This document shows, piece by piece, positions 1 through 6,809 of a DNA stretch of 8,951 nt; position 1 is the first letter of the stretch; the number at the start of each line of letters is the position of its first letter. The DNA is from Methanobacteriota archaeon (lineage in GTDB: Archaea; Thermoplasmatota; Poseidoniia; Poseidoniales; Poseidoniaceae): NCBI GenBank assembly GCA_002689565.1, contig NZGQ01000079.1, forward strand, positions 3,978 to 12,928. The letters are read 5' to 3'. The notes beneath the pieces were generated by a model that ran no database searches, was not told the DNA's origin, and worked only from the letters and a program-made list of their open reading frames with translations. A program made the translations under genes and the position numbers.

Positions 1-1373
1 ACTATTTGTTCTACTAAATCATCTATTGTTTCCTCAGTAACACCGGGATTGGCAATAACTGGCCTCAGTATTGTTTTGTCTTTGATATTTGATTGTGAAA
101 TCATAAAATCTCCAGATTTTACCAACCTGTACCTCAATTGGCGATTCAATTCATTACAGTCAATCTCATCAGAATTATATCTAATACAAACATTAGACCA
201 AACTCTGGAAGACATCATCTCTAAATTAGGATGATTCTCTACTTTTGATTGTAAATAATCAGCTAGTCGAACATAATTATCGATAAGTCTAGCCCAGCCT
301 GCATCTCCTTTCTCTCGCCAAGCCAAAAACAGTTTCAAAGCATCATTTCGACGCCCACACTGTAAACTCGTTCTACCCAGATCTACATCTTCTGCATCTC
401 CTAAGAATAAGTAGTGGGCAACATTACCATGAGAGCAAACTTTCCGTAAAATTTCAGGCCGTTTAATCAAGAAGGCAGAACAAACCAATGGCACACCCAT
501 CATTTTGTGCGCATCCCAGCATACCGAATCAGCTAGTTCGATTCCATTCATTAAGTTACGATGCTTTGTACTGAAAAGGCATGAACCTCCCCATGCTGCA
601 TCGACATGTAACCACAAATCTTGGTCAGAGCAGATTTCTGCAATTTCCTTTACTGGATCAAATGCTCCTCTAACTGTAGTTCCAGAAGTAGCGACCACGC
701 AAAAAGGAATTTGAGAGTTCATTTTTGTCCTCTCTATTTCCTCAATGAGTTTGTCACATCTCATTCGCCCATCAGAATCACAAGCTACCTTGATCACATT
801 GTCGAAACCAATTCCAAGTACATTTGCAGCCATAAGTACGGAATAATGAGATTCCTCTGAAACATAGCAAACTAATTTTTCTCCGTTAAATCCACGCTGT
901 TGACCTAGAGGATCTCTGTGATACCTTGCACACATCATTCCAATCATATTGCCATTAGAGCCACCAGTCGTAAGTGTCCCATTGCCATCGGGGAAACCGA
1001 CAATTTCACACATTCTTTGAATTAATGCCTGTTCGGCAAGTGTTGCGAATGGAGATAATTCATATGTGTACATCGAATTATTTGCTAATGTTGCGATAAC
1101 TTCACCTGCAAAAGCAGACAAATTGAATCCCCCCCACAAAGGATTCATGAAACCTGGGAGATTGGTTTTCACACTATGCTTCAGAAATTGATCAATATCA
1201 TTCAATGCATTATCTAGACCAAGACCTTCCAAGGGTAGATTCGTATCAATGATTTTCCTTAGACTCGATTGAGGCACATGGTCTACCAAATTATGGGACC
1301 CTGAAAGATAGTCCCGTATTCGGTTTAGAACTTCTTCGAGAAATTCCGAAGTCCTAGAATCTGTGATTTCCAT
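1..1373 (-). CDS. PLP-dependent group II decarboxylase, glutamate/cysteine-sulfinate/aspartate decarboxylase-like (C-terminus cut by window edge)
   Basis: The frame is open from an ATG at 1373 to the left edge, giving 457 residues without a stop. The product is a cytosolic pyridoxal-phosphate enzyme that removes the alpha-carboxyl of an amino acid. Visible landmarks are FMNPLWGGFN near residues 54-63, SEESHYS with His176 (expected to stack on PLP), HVDAAWGG with Asp258 (pyridine nitrogen), DAHKMMGVP with Lys290 (Schiff base), AHYLF with Tyr321 at the catalytic-loop position, LQCGRRNDALKLFLAWR near 337-353, and Arg437 in LRPVIANPG, where animal GADs have their carboxylate-binding Arg. The order and wording follow animal-type GAD/CSAD/GADL1 more closely than archaeal MfnA. 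By comparison with that family only about ten residues are missing. The start is supported by a strong ribosome binding site (GGGAGGAG on the minus strand, just upstream). The substrate (glutamate, cysteine sulfinate, aspartate, or an aromatic amino acid) cannot be fixed by eye. Family assignment is firm; substrate is open. Confidence 0.93.
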   Translation of the reverse strand, partial: MEITDSRTSEFLEEVLNRIRDYLSGSHNLVDHVPQSSLRKIIDTNLPLEGLGLDNALNDIDQFLKHSVKTNLPGFMNPLWGGFNLSAFAGEVIATLANNSMYTYELSPFATLAEQALIQRMCEIVGFPDGNGTLTTGGSNGNMIGMMCARYHRDPLGQQRGFNGEKLVCYVSEESHYSVLMAANVLGIGFDNVIKVACDSDGRMRCDKLIEEIERTKMNSQIPFCVVATSGTTVRGAFDPVKEIAEICSDQDLWLHVDAAWGGSCLFSTKHRNLMNGIELADSVCWDAHKMMGVPLVCSAFLIKRPEILRKVCSHGNVAHYLFLGDAEDVDLGRTSLQCGRRNDALKLFLAWREKGDAGWARLIDNYVRLADYLQSKVENHPNLEMMSSRVWSNVCIRYNSDEIDCNELNRQLRYRLVKSGDFMISQSNIKDKTILRPVIANPGVTEETIDDLVEQI

Positions 1374-1382
1374 TACTCCTCC
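1374..1382 (-). promoter_or_regulatory. Shine-Dalgarno site of the decarboxylase gene
   Basis: On the minus strand the bases immediately before the ATG read GGGAGGAGTA, a near-perfect complement to the 3' end of 16S rRNA with a very short spacer. It fixes the start at 1373 and implies a leadered transcript for this gene, unlike the apparently short-leader genes elsewhere in the window. Confidence 0.65.
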
Positions 1383-1702
1383 CAGCAAAAGGCGGGTTTA
1401 GAACCCTGCGATGATTGGTTCCCCTCTAGACAGCCTTAATCCCTTAGAAACCAGTGCTTTATGATTCACAGTGACGTTTTATTTCATACTGCATATGCCA
1501 TCATGCATAATGAATTTTTTGGTTTCCAAAATATTTTTTAAGCTAAAATTAAACACCTTTTACTTTCGAGAGCCATTGATCGAGATTTACTCATTATTCC
1601 CATTTTCATGGAACAGACGCACAGTGACTCGCAGTGGGCTTTTTCCATATTTTTTAGAGTTGGAAAACATGTCGCAGCGATATTACAGGCCTGAACAATT
1701 AC

Positions 1703-1715
1703 ATGCACATTGCAT
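1703..1715. promoter_or_regulatory. Candidate operator upstream of thiR: palindrome ATGCA-CAT-TGCAT
   Basis: A perfect inverted repeat with 5-base arms and a 3-base centre lies 45 bases before the thiR start and about 13 bases before a TATA-like stretch. That position suits a dimeric helix-turn-helix protein, and autoregulation by ThiR is the simplest guess. The palindrome is seen directly; its role is inferred. Confidence 0.35.
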
Positions 1716-1728
1716 TTTCACCTAGGAA

Positions 1729-1737
1729 TATTGAATA
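1729..1737 (+). promoter_or_regulatory. Weak TATA-like box for the thiR-thiBPQ operon
   Basis: TATTGAATA is centred about 27 bases before the thiR ATG at 1760. That is the spacing expected if the transcript begins at or very near the start codon. No clear ribosome binding site precedes the ATG, which fits a leaderless or short-leader mRNA. The match to an archaeal TATA consensus is poor. Confidence 0.3.
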
Positions 1738-1759
1738 GGAAGAATGATCACGCAAATCT

Positions 1760-2593
1760 ATGTTGGGGAGTGATGGCTCTGCGTGGCTCGAAAGATTACA
1801 TATGCAATTGGCACGAAATCTGAGAGCAGCTGATTGGTCACAGGCAGAAATTGCAGATATTATGGGTTCTACTCAATCAACAATCTCCAGAATGGCCCAT
1901 CGTGATTTACCTGAAATGTCAGGAACATCAGATCAATCTACAATTGACGGATGGGCGCATGAAATATCCATGGCCTTGAGGCAACTTGGACCAAAGGCTA
2001 AGCCTAGTCGAACCAGATTCGTGATGGAAATTGCCTTTGCTCCAGGACAAGTCTTGCGTTTTGATAAATCGCTTACTGGAACAGATCTGGATTCTGATCA
2101 AGAACAGTCATCTCTACTGAAGCGTCTCGAGTGGGCTGTGTCAAGGATAGATGTTAATCGATTGAAGAACCGTATGCCGGCAGTAGGAATGAATATTGCG
2201 TGCTGTTTAGAAACTGCAAGGTCAACCGCAGAAGTCGCTGCTTTTCCCGGGAAAATTACAATCGTTGATGGTAAAATTCGCCACCATGAAACACCACAAT
2301 TTGGTGCATCAAAGCATTTAGCTAATATGCTAATAGATTCAAGAGTTTACGATAAATCAAAAACCGCTATACTCAATGTTCAACCGGGTGCTGAAAAAGA
2401 AAAAATTGAAACAATATGTGAAGACCTTGATTTGAATTTAACATTCGCACCCAAAGGAGATTTAATCCCGCATCAAGGAATCGACATAATCCTAGACGAA
2501 GGAGCATTTGGATGGGAACCATCATTATACATCCTGGCTCATAATCCACTAGAATTAGTAGACCGAATGCATAGAATAATTTCTTTATTATGA
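1760..2593 (+). CDS. thiR: ThiR-type transcriptional regulator: helix-turn-helix plus ThiN (thiamine-phosphate synthase-like) domain
   Basis: This 277-residue protein is the probable thiamine-responsive regulator of the operon. An N-terminal helix-turn-helix is seen at about residues 26-46 (WSQAEIADIMGSTQSTISRM). A linker domain of about 85 residues follows, then a ThiN domain at about 138-277. ThiN landmarks are GMNIA (143-147), AAFPGKITIVDGKI (160-173), FGASKHLANML (181-191) and DEGAFGWEP (246-254). In archaea ThiN occurs both as a thiamine-phosphate synthase fused to ThiD and, with an HTH, as the repressor ThiR that senses a thiamine phosphate. There is no ThiD kinase domain here and the HTH is clear, so a regulator is preferred over an enzyme. 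The usual Pro-Gly-Arg of ThiN is Pro-Gly-Lys here (163-165), which may mark loss of catalysis. The ATG at 1760 is the first possible start, since an in-frame stop lies at 1745-1747. It is the first gene of the operon, nine bases before thiB, and so is presumably autoregulated. Confidence 0.88.
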   Translation: MLGSDGSAWLERLHMQLARNLRAADWSQAEIADIMGSTQSTISRMAHRDLPEMSGTSDQSTIDGWAHEISMALRQLGPKAKPSRTRFVMEIAFAPGQVLRFDKSLTGTDLDSDQEQSSLLKRLEWAVSRIDVNRLKNRMPAVGMNIACCLETARSTAEVAAFPGKITIVDGKIRHHETPQFGASKHLANMLIDSRVYDKSKTAILNVQPGAEKEKIETICEDLDLNLTFAPKGDLIPHQGIDIILDEGAFGWEPSLYILAHNPLELVDRMHRIISLL

Positions 2594-2598
2594 GGTGA
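2592..2598 (+). promoter_or_regulatory. Ribosome binding site of thiB, overlapping the thiR stop codon
   Basis: GAGGTGA begins inside the TGA stop of thiR and ends four bases before the thiB ATG. A terminating ribosome would sit on the next gene's binding site, so translation of the two genes is probably coupled. The same arrangement recurs at the archaellin pair (8224-8236). Confidence 0.7.
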
Positions 2599-2602
2599 AC
2601 TC

Positions 2603-3718
2603 ATGAGTAAAAAATTGGTATTGTTAAGTTTGTTAATTTCACTGATGATGACCTCAGGTTGCATAAGTGAAGCGATTGATGAGAACATGAAAAGCGAGGA
2701 TTATGTTTGGGATGATGATGGAGAACTCGTCATAGTAACATACGACGTAACAGGGTTGACTGATTCAATGCTAAGTGAGTTTGAGAATCAAACAGGTTAT
2801 GAGATCAGCCTAATGAAGTTAGAAGATGCAGGTTCTATACTCAATCATTTGCTGCAGTACAAAGGTGTTCAAGTCGCTGATCTCGCAATAGGATTAGACA
2901 ACACATACCTGCAAACTGCGATTGATAATGATGTACTCTGGGAACATTTTGCGAACTTTTCCAATATTTCTGAGACTGCATTAGCCCCTTACGATGGACC
3001 TCTTGCTGTTCCATTTGATCAAGGGTACATGTGTCTGAATTATGATACTGAAATCGTTGATGGAGAAAATATGAGCGTACCCACTAGTTTGTGGAATTTG
3101 ACTGAAGATGAATGGAAAGGCAAGGTTGCCATTCCATCACCTGAAACAAGTAGCCCAGGAAGAGCATTCATGACTGCCACTGTCGACTATTTTGCAAATG
3201 ATGAGGATAATCAAACCGATTGGACTGATTGGTGGACTGCAATGTCAAGTAATGACGCTATAATTACCACAGGTTGGTCTGAAGCATACGAAACTCACTA
3301 TACTGGAGGTTATGGAGAATATACCGAAGGATATGTCGGAGATGCTCATATTGTAGTGTCCTACTGTCACTCACCAGGTGTTGAATCTTGGTATAATGAC
3401 AATTGGACAAAGTCAGCTGCACTTGACTTACCTCGGGCAGCATTCCACCAAGTTGAATATGCGGCTGCAGTAGCGGGTGGAAACTTGGATGCTGCCTCTG
3501 CATTCATTGAATATCTGTTATCAGAGGAAGTTAATGTCAACATGCCAACTGAGAACTTCATGTATTCTGTACTCGATGGAACTGATTTACCAGAAGATGG
3601 TGGATACAGATATCATTCAACAGTTCCTACAAAAACAGCAGAAGTAAGCCCAATAGATATCGCTTCGAACATGGAAAACTGGCTTGAAGACTGGAACCAA
3701 GCAATGGTTGCTGCTTGA
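2603..3718 (+). CDS. thiB: Thiamine ABC transporter substrate-binding lipoprotein ThiB
   Basis: This 371-residue extracellular binding protein is predicted to capture thiamine, thiamine phosphate or thiamine diphosphate and hand it to ThiP. It starts with a lysine-plus-hydrophobic signal sequence and a lipobox ending TSGC with Cys20, so it is expected to be lipid-anchored on the outer face of the membrane. An acidic linker (about 23-40) precedes the fold. ThiB-type landmarks are VTYDVTGL (45-52), DLAIGLDN (93-100), VPFDQGYMCLNYD (136-148), SSPGRAF (183-189), TTGWSEAYETHY (222-233), VVSYCHSPG (251-259), FHQVEYAAAVAGG (281-293) and NFMYSV (318-323). The Trp225 and Tyr254 positions correspond to aromatic residues around the thiamine ring in bacterial ThiB. 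The NWMYPV-like segment of the bacterial protein has Phe319 in place of Trp here. The protein is about 40 residues longer than E. coli ThiB, mostly in the linker. Exact ligand preference is not visible. Confidence 0.92.
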   Translation: MSKKLVLLSLLISLMMTSGCISEAIDENMKSEDYVWDDDGELVIVTYDVTGLTDSMLSEFENQTGYEISLMKLEDAGSILNHLLQYKGVQVADLAIGLDNTYLQTAIDNDVLWEHFANFSNISETALAPYDGPLAVPFDQGYMCLNYDTEIVDGENMSVPTSLWNLTEDEWKGKVAIPSPETSSPGRAFMTATVDYFANDEDNQTDWTDWWTAMSSNDAIITTGWSEAYETHYTGGYGEYTEGYVGDAHIVVSYCHSPGVESWYNDNWTKSAALDLPRAAFHQVEYAAAVAGGNLDAASAFIEYLLSEEVNVNMPTENFMYSVLDGTDLPEDGGYRYHSTVPTKTAEVSPIDIASNMENWLEDWNQAMVAA

Positions 3719-3719
3719 A

Positions 3720-5384
3720 ATGACTAACAAGTATGTGGCTTACACAGCGGTGATTCTTTACTCACTACTGATTATTGTCCCACTATGGTTAGCCCTTGAT
3801 CGATTGATATGGGTTGCTGGTTTTGACATACTAGGTTGGATAGGGTCCCTAGACGAAAATTTTATTTCACAAGGAGTACTAGAATTCACGATAATTCAAG
3901 CTACGTTATCTGTAATCCTAACATTAGCAATAGGAATTCCAATCGCCTGGCAACTTGGAAGATATAATTGGCCATTTCAATCCTTGATTAAATCACTACT
4001 AACGATGCCATTTGTGATGCCATCGATTGTAGCAGCCATGGGTTTCATGAGCATTATTGGTGAAAATGGATTAGACATCAGAAGTGATAGAAGCACTTGG
4101 TTTGCGACCCTAATTATAGCACATGCTTGGTTTAATCTATCTCTAGTCATCAGATTCTGTGAACCAGTCTTATCGACATTAGATCCACATATGGAGGAAC
4201 AATTGAGACTACTACCCAGTGGTAAAACAACTTGGGGCAGATTGCGTCATCTTTGGATTCCTTTATTGATGCCCTCGATTGTAGCAGCGGCTTGTATGAC
4301 ATTTGTCTTCTCATTCACATCCTTCGCCCTAGTAGAATGGATTACCTTGGGTGAAAATACACTCGAGAGTATGATGGCAGACATTGGCTCTTCCGCTGGA
4401 ATAAAAGGCGTCATGGTCTCAAAAAATGAAGTCATATTAGGTGCATCAATAATTCAATTTACAATACTATTACTCTCGCTTTGGTTAATGTCTTGGCTCC
4501 AACAGAGAAGACAAAACCTTCTGCCAATCGCATCTGAAAATATTGTTAAAACTAATAACAAAAAAGGATGGTTCATTGTCCTACCTGCTATAATTTTTGC
4601 AATACTACCTCTGTTAGCTGTTTTGATTTCATCCTTTCGAATTAGAGAAACTGACGCAAGTGGTAGCAGGCAATATTGGAGTACAGAAGGATGGGAGTAT
4701 GCCTTCACTGCTACTAATTCCCTCCCATCCGCATGGGATGCTTTACAAAATTCATTAGGATACGCACTCATTACTTTGGCAGTAGCATTACCTTTGGGAT
4801 GGATGCTTGCTCAAACAATAAGAGATCTCGAACAGGTTAGACCAAGATTGGCAAGAATGTTAGATGTATTTTCAATGCTACCATTCGCAGTTTCAAGTGT
4901 AATGATTGGTCTTGGAGTAATGTTAGGAATGATTAGAATAAATGCTGAATTTTTCTACTCTTTCTGGCTGACTCCAGTCATAGCACACGTAATGATTACT
5001 ACACCATTTGTTGTAAGAATTATTCTTCCAGCATTGAGATCCTTGGATCCAACTTTTGATGATTGTGCTCGAACTTTGGGGATGTCAAAAACAAAAAGGT
5101 TCTTTTTGATTAAAATCCCTATGCTGAGAGGGTCACTACTAATCTCGTCAATATTTATTCTAGCAATGTCCATGGGAGAATTTGGTGCATCTTGGGTAGT
5201 TACTAGAAATTCCGATTGGACAACTTTACCGATAATAATCGACTCGATTAGAGCCATACCATACAATAATCCTATGACGGTACCAGCTGCAAATGCGGTT
5301 TCAAGTGTACTCATGATTATTGCTTTGGTACTATTTGTTTCGACTGAAAAATTCAGACCAAAAAGAGACGGGGGAATGTTTTGA
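3720..5384 (+). CDS. thiP: Thiamine ABC transporter permease ThiP (two fused permease domains)
   Basis: This 554-residue integral membrane protein forms the translocation path of the thiamine importer. It holds two homologous halves in one chain, as in bacterial ThiP (about 536 residues), with roughly twelve hydrophobic segments (for example near 7-26, 54-74, 92-113, 128-148, 176-204, 238-258, 280-300, 340-362, 385-410, 418-440, 467-490 and 520-540). Cytoplasmic EAA-type loops that dock the ATPase are seen after LDPHMEEQLRLL (about 153-180) and LDPTFDDCARTLG (about 441-465); the second is closer to the consensus. The ATG at 3720 is chosen: it lies one base after the thiB stop and leads straight into the first membrane segment. 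An in-frame TTG at 3684 would overlap thiB by 35 bases and add a non-conserved leader. There is no clear ribosome binding site, so coupling to thiB translation is likely. Its stop shares one base with the thiQ ATG. Confidence 0.92.
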   Translation: MTNKYVAYTAVILYSLLIIVPLWLALDRLIWVAGFDILGWIGSLDENFISQGVLEFTIIQATLSVILTLAIGIPIAWQLGRYNWPFQSLIKSLLTMPFVMPSIVAAMGFMSIIGENGLDIRSDRSTWFATLIIAHAWFNLSLVIRFCEPVLSTLDPHMEEQLRLLPSGKTTWGRLRHLWIPLLMPSIVAAACMTFVFSFTSFALVEWITLGENTLESMMADIGSSAGIKGVMVSKNEVILGASIIQFTILLLSLWLMSWLQQRRQNLLPIASENIVKTNNKKGWFIVLPAIIFAILPLLAVLISSFRIRETDASGSRQYWSTEGWEYAFTATNSLPSAWDALQNSLGYALITLAVALPLGWMLAQTIRDLEQVRPRLARMLDVFSMLPFAVSSVMIGLGVMLGMIRINAEFFYSFWLTPVIAHVMITTPFVVRIILPALRSLDPTFDDCARTLGMSKTKRFFLIKIPMLRGSLLISSIFILAMSMGEFGASWVVTRNSDWTTLPIIIDSIRAIPYNNPMTVPAANAVSSVLMIIALVLFVSTEKFRPKRDGGMF

Positions 5385-5974
5385 TGTTAGAGTGCGAAAA
5401 TTTGGCAAAGTCGTTTGAAAAGGATCTATTCGGTGGTTTTAATCTAAAATTGAATCCAGGAGAAATTGTCGCAATTACAGGTCCAAGTGGTTGTGGAAAA
5501 ACGACCCTACTAAGATGTATATGCGGGCTGGAAGAGTTGGACAGTGGCAAAATTATTCTAAGCGGCAATGACATTACTGCTATCGCTGCAGAGGAGCGTG
5601 GAATAGGGTTGATTTTTCAAAAGCCTGTACTTTATCCACATTTGAATGTTGAAGGAAACCTAAAATTGGCCTCGAAACATGGAGATATTGCCACTGCATT
5701 AAGTGAAGTAAATCTAACTGGATTTGAAACTAGGAATATTGGAACTCTATCTGGAGGAGAGGGGCAGAGGGTCGCTTTAGCAAGAGCATTGTTAGCAAAA
5801 CCTTCGGTATTACTTCTTGATGAACCATTCAGTTCTCTGGATGTTGAATTATCAGACAAATTAGTAAAAGATGTTAGAGCAATTTTGAAGGAAAGAAATT
5901 GCCCTGCAATTTTAGTCACTCATAACAAAAGCATTGCAGATAGTTTTGCAGACTCCGTTATTTCTCTGAAATAA
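5384..5974 (+). CDS. thiQ: Thiamine ABC transporter ATP-binding protein ThiQ
   Basis: This 196-residue cytoplasmic ATPase drives the importer by docking on the ThiP EAA loops. All nucleotide-binding motifs are intact: Walker A GPSGCGKTT (33-41), Q-loop Gln79 in LIFQKP, signature LSGGEGQ (122-128), Walker B LLLDEP with catalytic Glu147 (143-148), D-loop SLD (151-153) and H-loop His180. It is a minimal ATPase with no C-terminal TOBE or regulatory domain. That fits ThiQ, which is short among importer ATPases, although it is still somewhat shorter than the roughly 230-residue bacterial proteins. The ATG at 5384 overlaps the thiP TGA (TGATG) and is preceded by GGGGGA at 5370-5375; the in-frame TTG at 5381 is a less likely start. 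The ATPase subfamily alone would be ambiguous, but its place directly after ThiB and ThiP settles the assignment. It is the last gene of the operon. Confidence 0.9.
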   Translation: MLECENLAKSFEKDLFGGFNLKLNPGEIVAITGPSGCGKTTLLRCICGLEELDSGKIILSGNDITAIAAEERGIGLIFQKPVLYPHLNVEGNLKLASKHGDIATALSEVNLTGFETRNIGTLSGGEGQRVALARALLAKPSVLLLDEPFSSLDVELSDKLVKDVRAILKERNCPAILVTHNKSIADSFADSVISLK

Positions 5975-6000
5975 ATGTCATTTTGATAAATTCTAAATCG

Positions 6001-6042
6001 TGCATTACATTGCATCTAGTTATTGTAACAAACCGATTGCAT
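6001..6042 (+). repeat. Three TGCAT copies between thiQ and the PAP2 gene
   Basis: TGCAT occurs at 6001-6005, 6011-6015 and 6038-6042. The first two start 10 bases apart, one helical turn. The middle copy is part of ACATTGCAT, which also forms the right side of the thiR upstream palindrome (1707-1715). This may be a regulatory element for the downstream membrane gene, but ATTGCAT also occurs inside coding sequence (near 6259 and 6626), so chance is not excluded. Confidence 0.3.
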
Positions 6043-6068
6043 GAATAGTCTGACCCTATCGCCAAAGC

Positions 6069-6809
6069 ATGTTCAAGCGCCCGTGGAAGATATGGGCGCC
6101 ACACTGGCGTCATCGAGATAACCGTCGTTTGTTTTGGTACACCATAATCACTCTCATTTTGGCAATGGCTTTACCTTACAGTGTGATTAACCAAATCATG
6201 GGCTATTTTGACCATTCTGTTTTGGACCCAATAACACCAATAGACACTATGGTTCCCTTCATTGCATGGTCCTTTGTGATCTATCTAAGTCTGTATCTCT
6301 ACTACCCAGCAGCAGCTTGGTTTGGCAGAGATGATGACGACAGAATTAGAGAGATGTTTGCTTTCTATCAATCCTTATTTGTTATGACTTGGGTTGTTTA
6401 TATGATATTCATTCTATTTCCTACAGAGATATACATCAGAGATCAAATTCCCGAAAGCGTACGCTCCGGTGAAGGATTTTGGGGATTCTGGTATGGAGAT
6501 TTGATGCACAAAACTGACATGCCATACAATGCATGGCCAAGTTTGCATGTCACACAATCATTGATGATAGTGATGCTGCTAAGGTACTGGAAAATTGTTT
6601 ATGGGTGGAAAGAAATCCTGACTTGGATTGCATGGATTGCTTTGTGTATTTCAGTCATGACTACGAAGCAGCACTTCTTCTTCGATCTAGCAACAGGAAT
6701 AGTCACTGGAATTATTTGCTGGTATAGGATGTGTGTACCTGCAATGGAATCATCATCAGATAGTGACTGGATCGAGTTATACTCTAGCGATAAAAATCAA
6801 GATTCGTAA
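6069..6809 (+). CDS. PAP2_3 / Aur1-type integral membrane phosphatase or phosphotransferase
   Basis: This is a 246-residue membrane protein with about six hydrophobic segments (near 22-42, 61-82, 100-118, 158-172, 183-197 and 206-220). It carries two of the PAP2 active-site motifs: NAWPSLHV with His160 and a TTKQHFFFD block with His202 and Asp206, the latter two being the histidine nucleophile and its partner acid in this superfamily. The first PAP2 motif (KxxxxxxRP) is not evident, which is usual for the PAP2_3 branch that includes inositol-phosphorylceramide synthases such as Aur1. The IDTMVPFIAWSFVIYLSLY segment (58-76) and the following YYP also fit that branch. The likely role is hydrolysis or transfer of a lipid phosphate or polar head group at the membrane; the substrate is unknown. 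The C-terminal tail (about 226-246) is acidic and hydrophilic. No ribosome binding site precedes the ATG, suggesting a short leader. The 3' end overlaps the convergent lipoprotein gene by 13 bases. Confidence 0.8.
   Translation: MFKRPWKIWAPHWRHRDNRRLFWYTIITLILAMALPYSVINQIMGYFDHSVLDPITPIDTMVPFIAWSFVIYLSLYLYYPAAAWFGRDDDDRIREMFAFYQSLFVMTWVVYMIFILFPTEIYIRDQIPESVRSGEGFWGFWYGDLMHKTDMPYNAWPSLHVTQSLMIVMLLRYWKIVYGWKEILTWIAWIALCISVMTTKQHFFFDLATGIVTGIICWYRMCVPAMESSSDSDWIELYSSDKNQDS

Larger units (their letters stand above)
1374..1759. other. Intergenic region between the divergent decarboxylase and thiR genes
   Basis: This 386-base gap must hold the promoters of both flanking genes. On the decarboxylase side there is a ribosome binding site at 1374-1382 and a small GGGTT-TAG-AACCC inverted repeat at 1394-1406, probably in its leader. 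In the middle are short palindromes GCATATGC (1491-1498) and ATGCAT (1503-1508). Near thiR is a 13-base palindrome (1703-1715) and a weak TATA-like stretch (1729-1737). An 84-codon open frame at 1471-1725 has a composition unlike a protein of this genome (rich in Phe, aromatic and Cys, no domain) and is not called. I see no riboswitch, tRNA or other structured RNA here. Confidence 0.6.

Noticed and set aside
505..860. Plus-strand open frames opposite the decarboxylase
   Set aside because: They are antisense shadows of a clearly conserved enzyme on the minus strand and show no protein-family features.
1394..1406. Small inverted repeat GGGTT-TAG-AACCC as a terminator or attenuator
   Set aside because: A five-base stem with a three-base loop is common by chance and lies upstream of, not after, the decarboxylase; it is mentioned only as part of the gap.
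1471..1725. Open frame of 84 codons in the gap before thiR
   Set aside because: It has no recognisable domain, is Phe-rich and has low-complexity AT-driven composition, no convincing ribosome binding site, and overlaps the probable thiR operator and promoter region.
1374..1830. TPP riboswitch upstream of the thiamine operon
   Set aside because: The only CTGAGA-like string (about 1819-1824) is inside thiR coding sequence, and no partner conserved segments or stems accompany it; a protein regulator is present instead.
3684..3719. TTG start giving thiP twelve extra residues
   Set aside because: It overlaps thiB by 35 bases and adds a leader with no ThiP character; the ATG at 3720 directly after the thiB stop is the better start.
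3264..5919. Several minus-strand open frames inside thiB, thiP and thiQ
   Set aside because: They run antisense to strongly conserved transporter genes and have no domains, ribosome binding sites or plausible composition.
5975..6000. Transcription terminator after thiQ
   Set aside because: Only a single run of four T residues and no hairpin are present; this is too weak to call, although the operon probably ends here.
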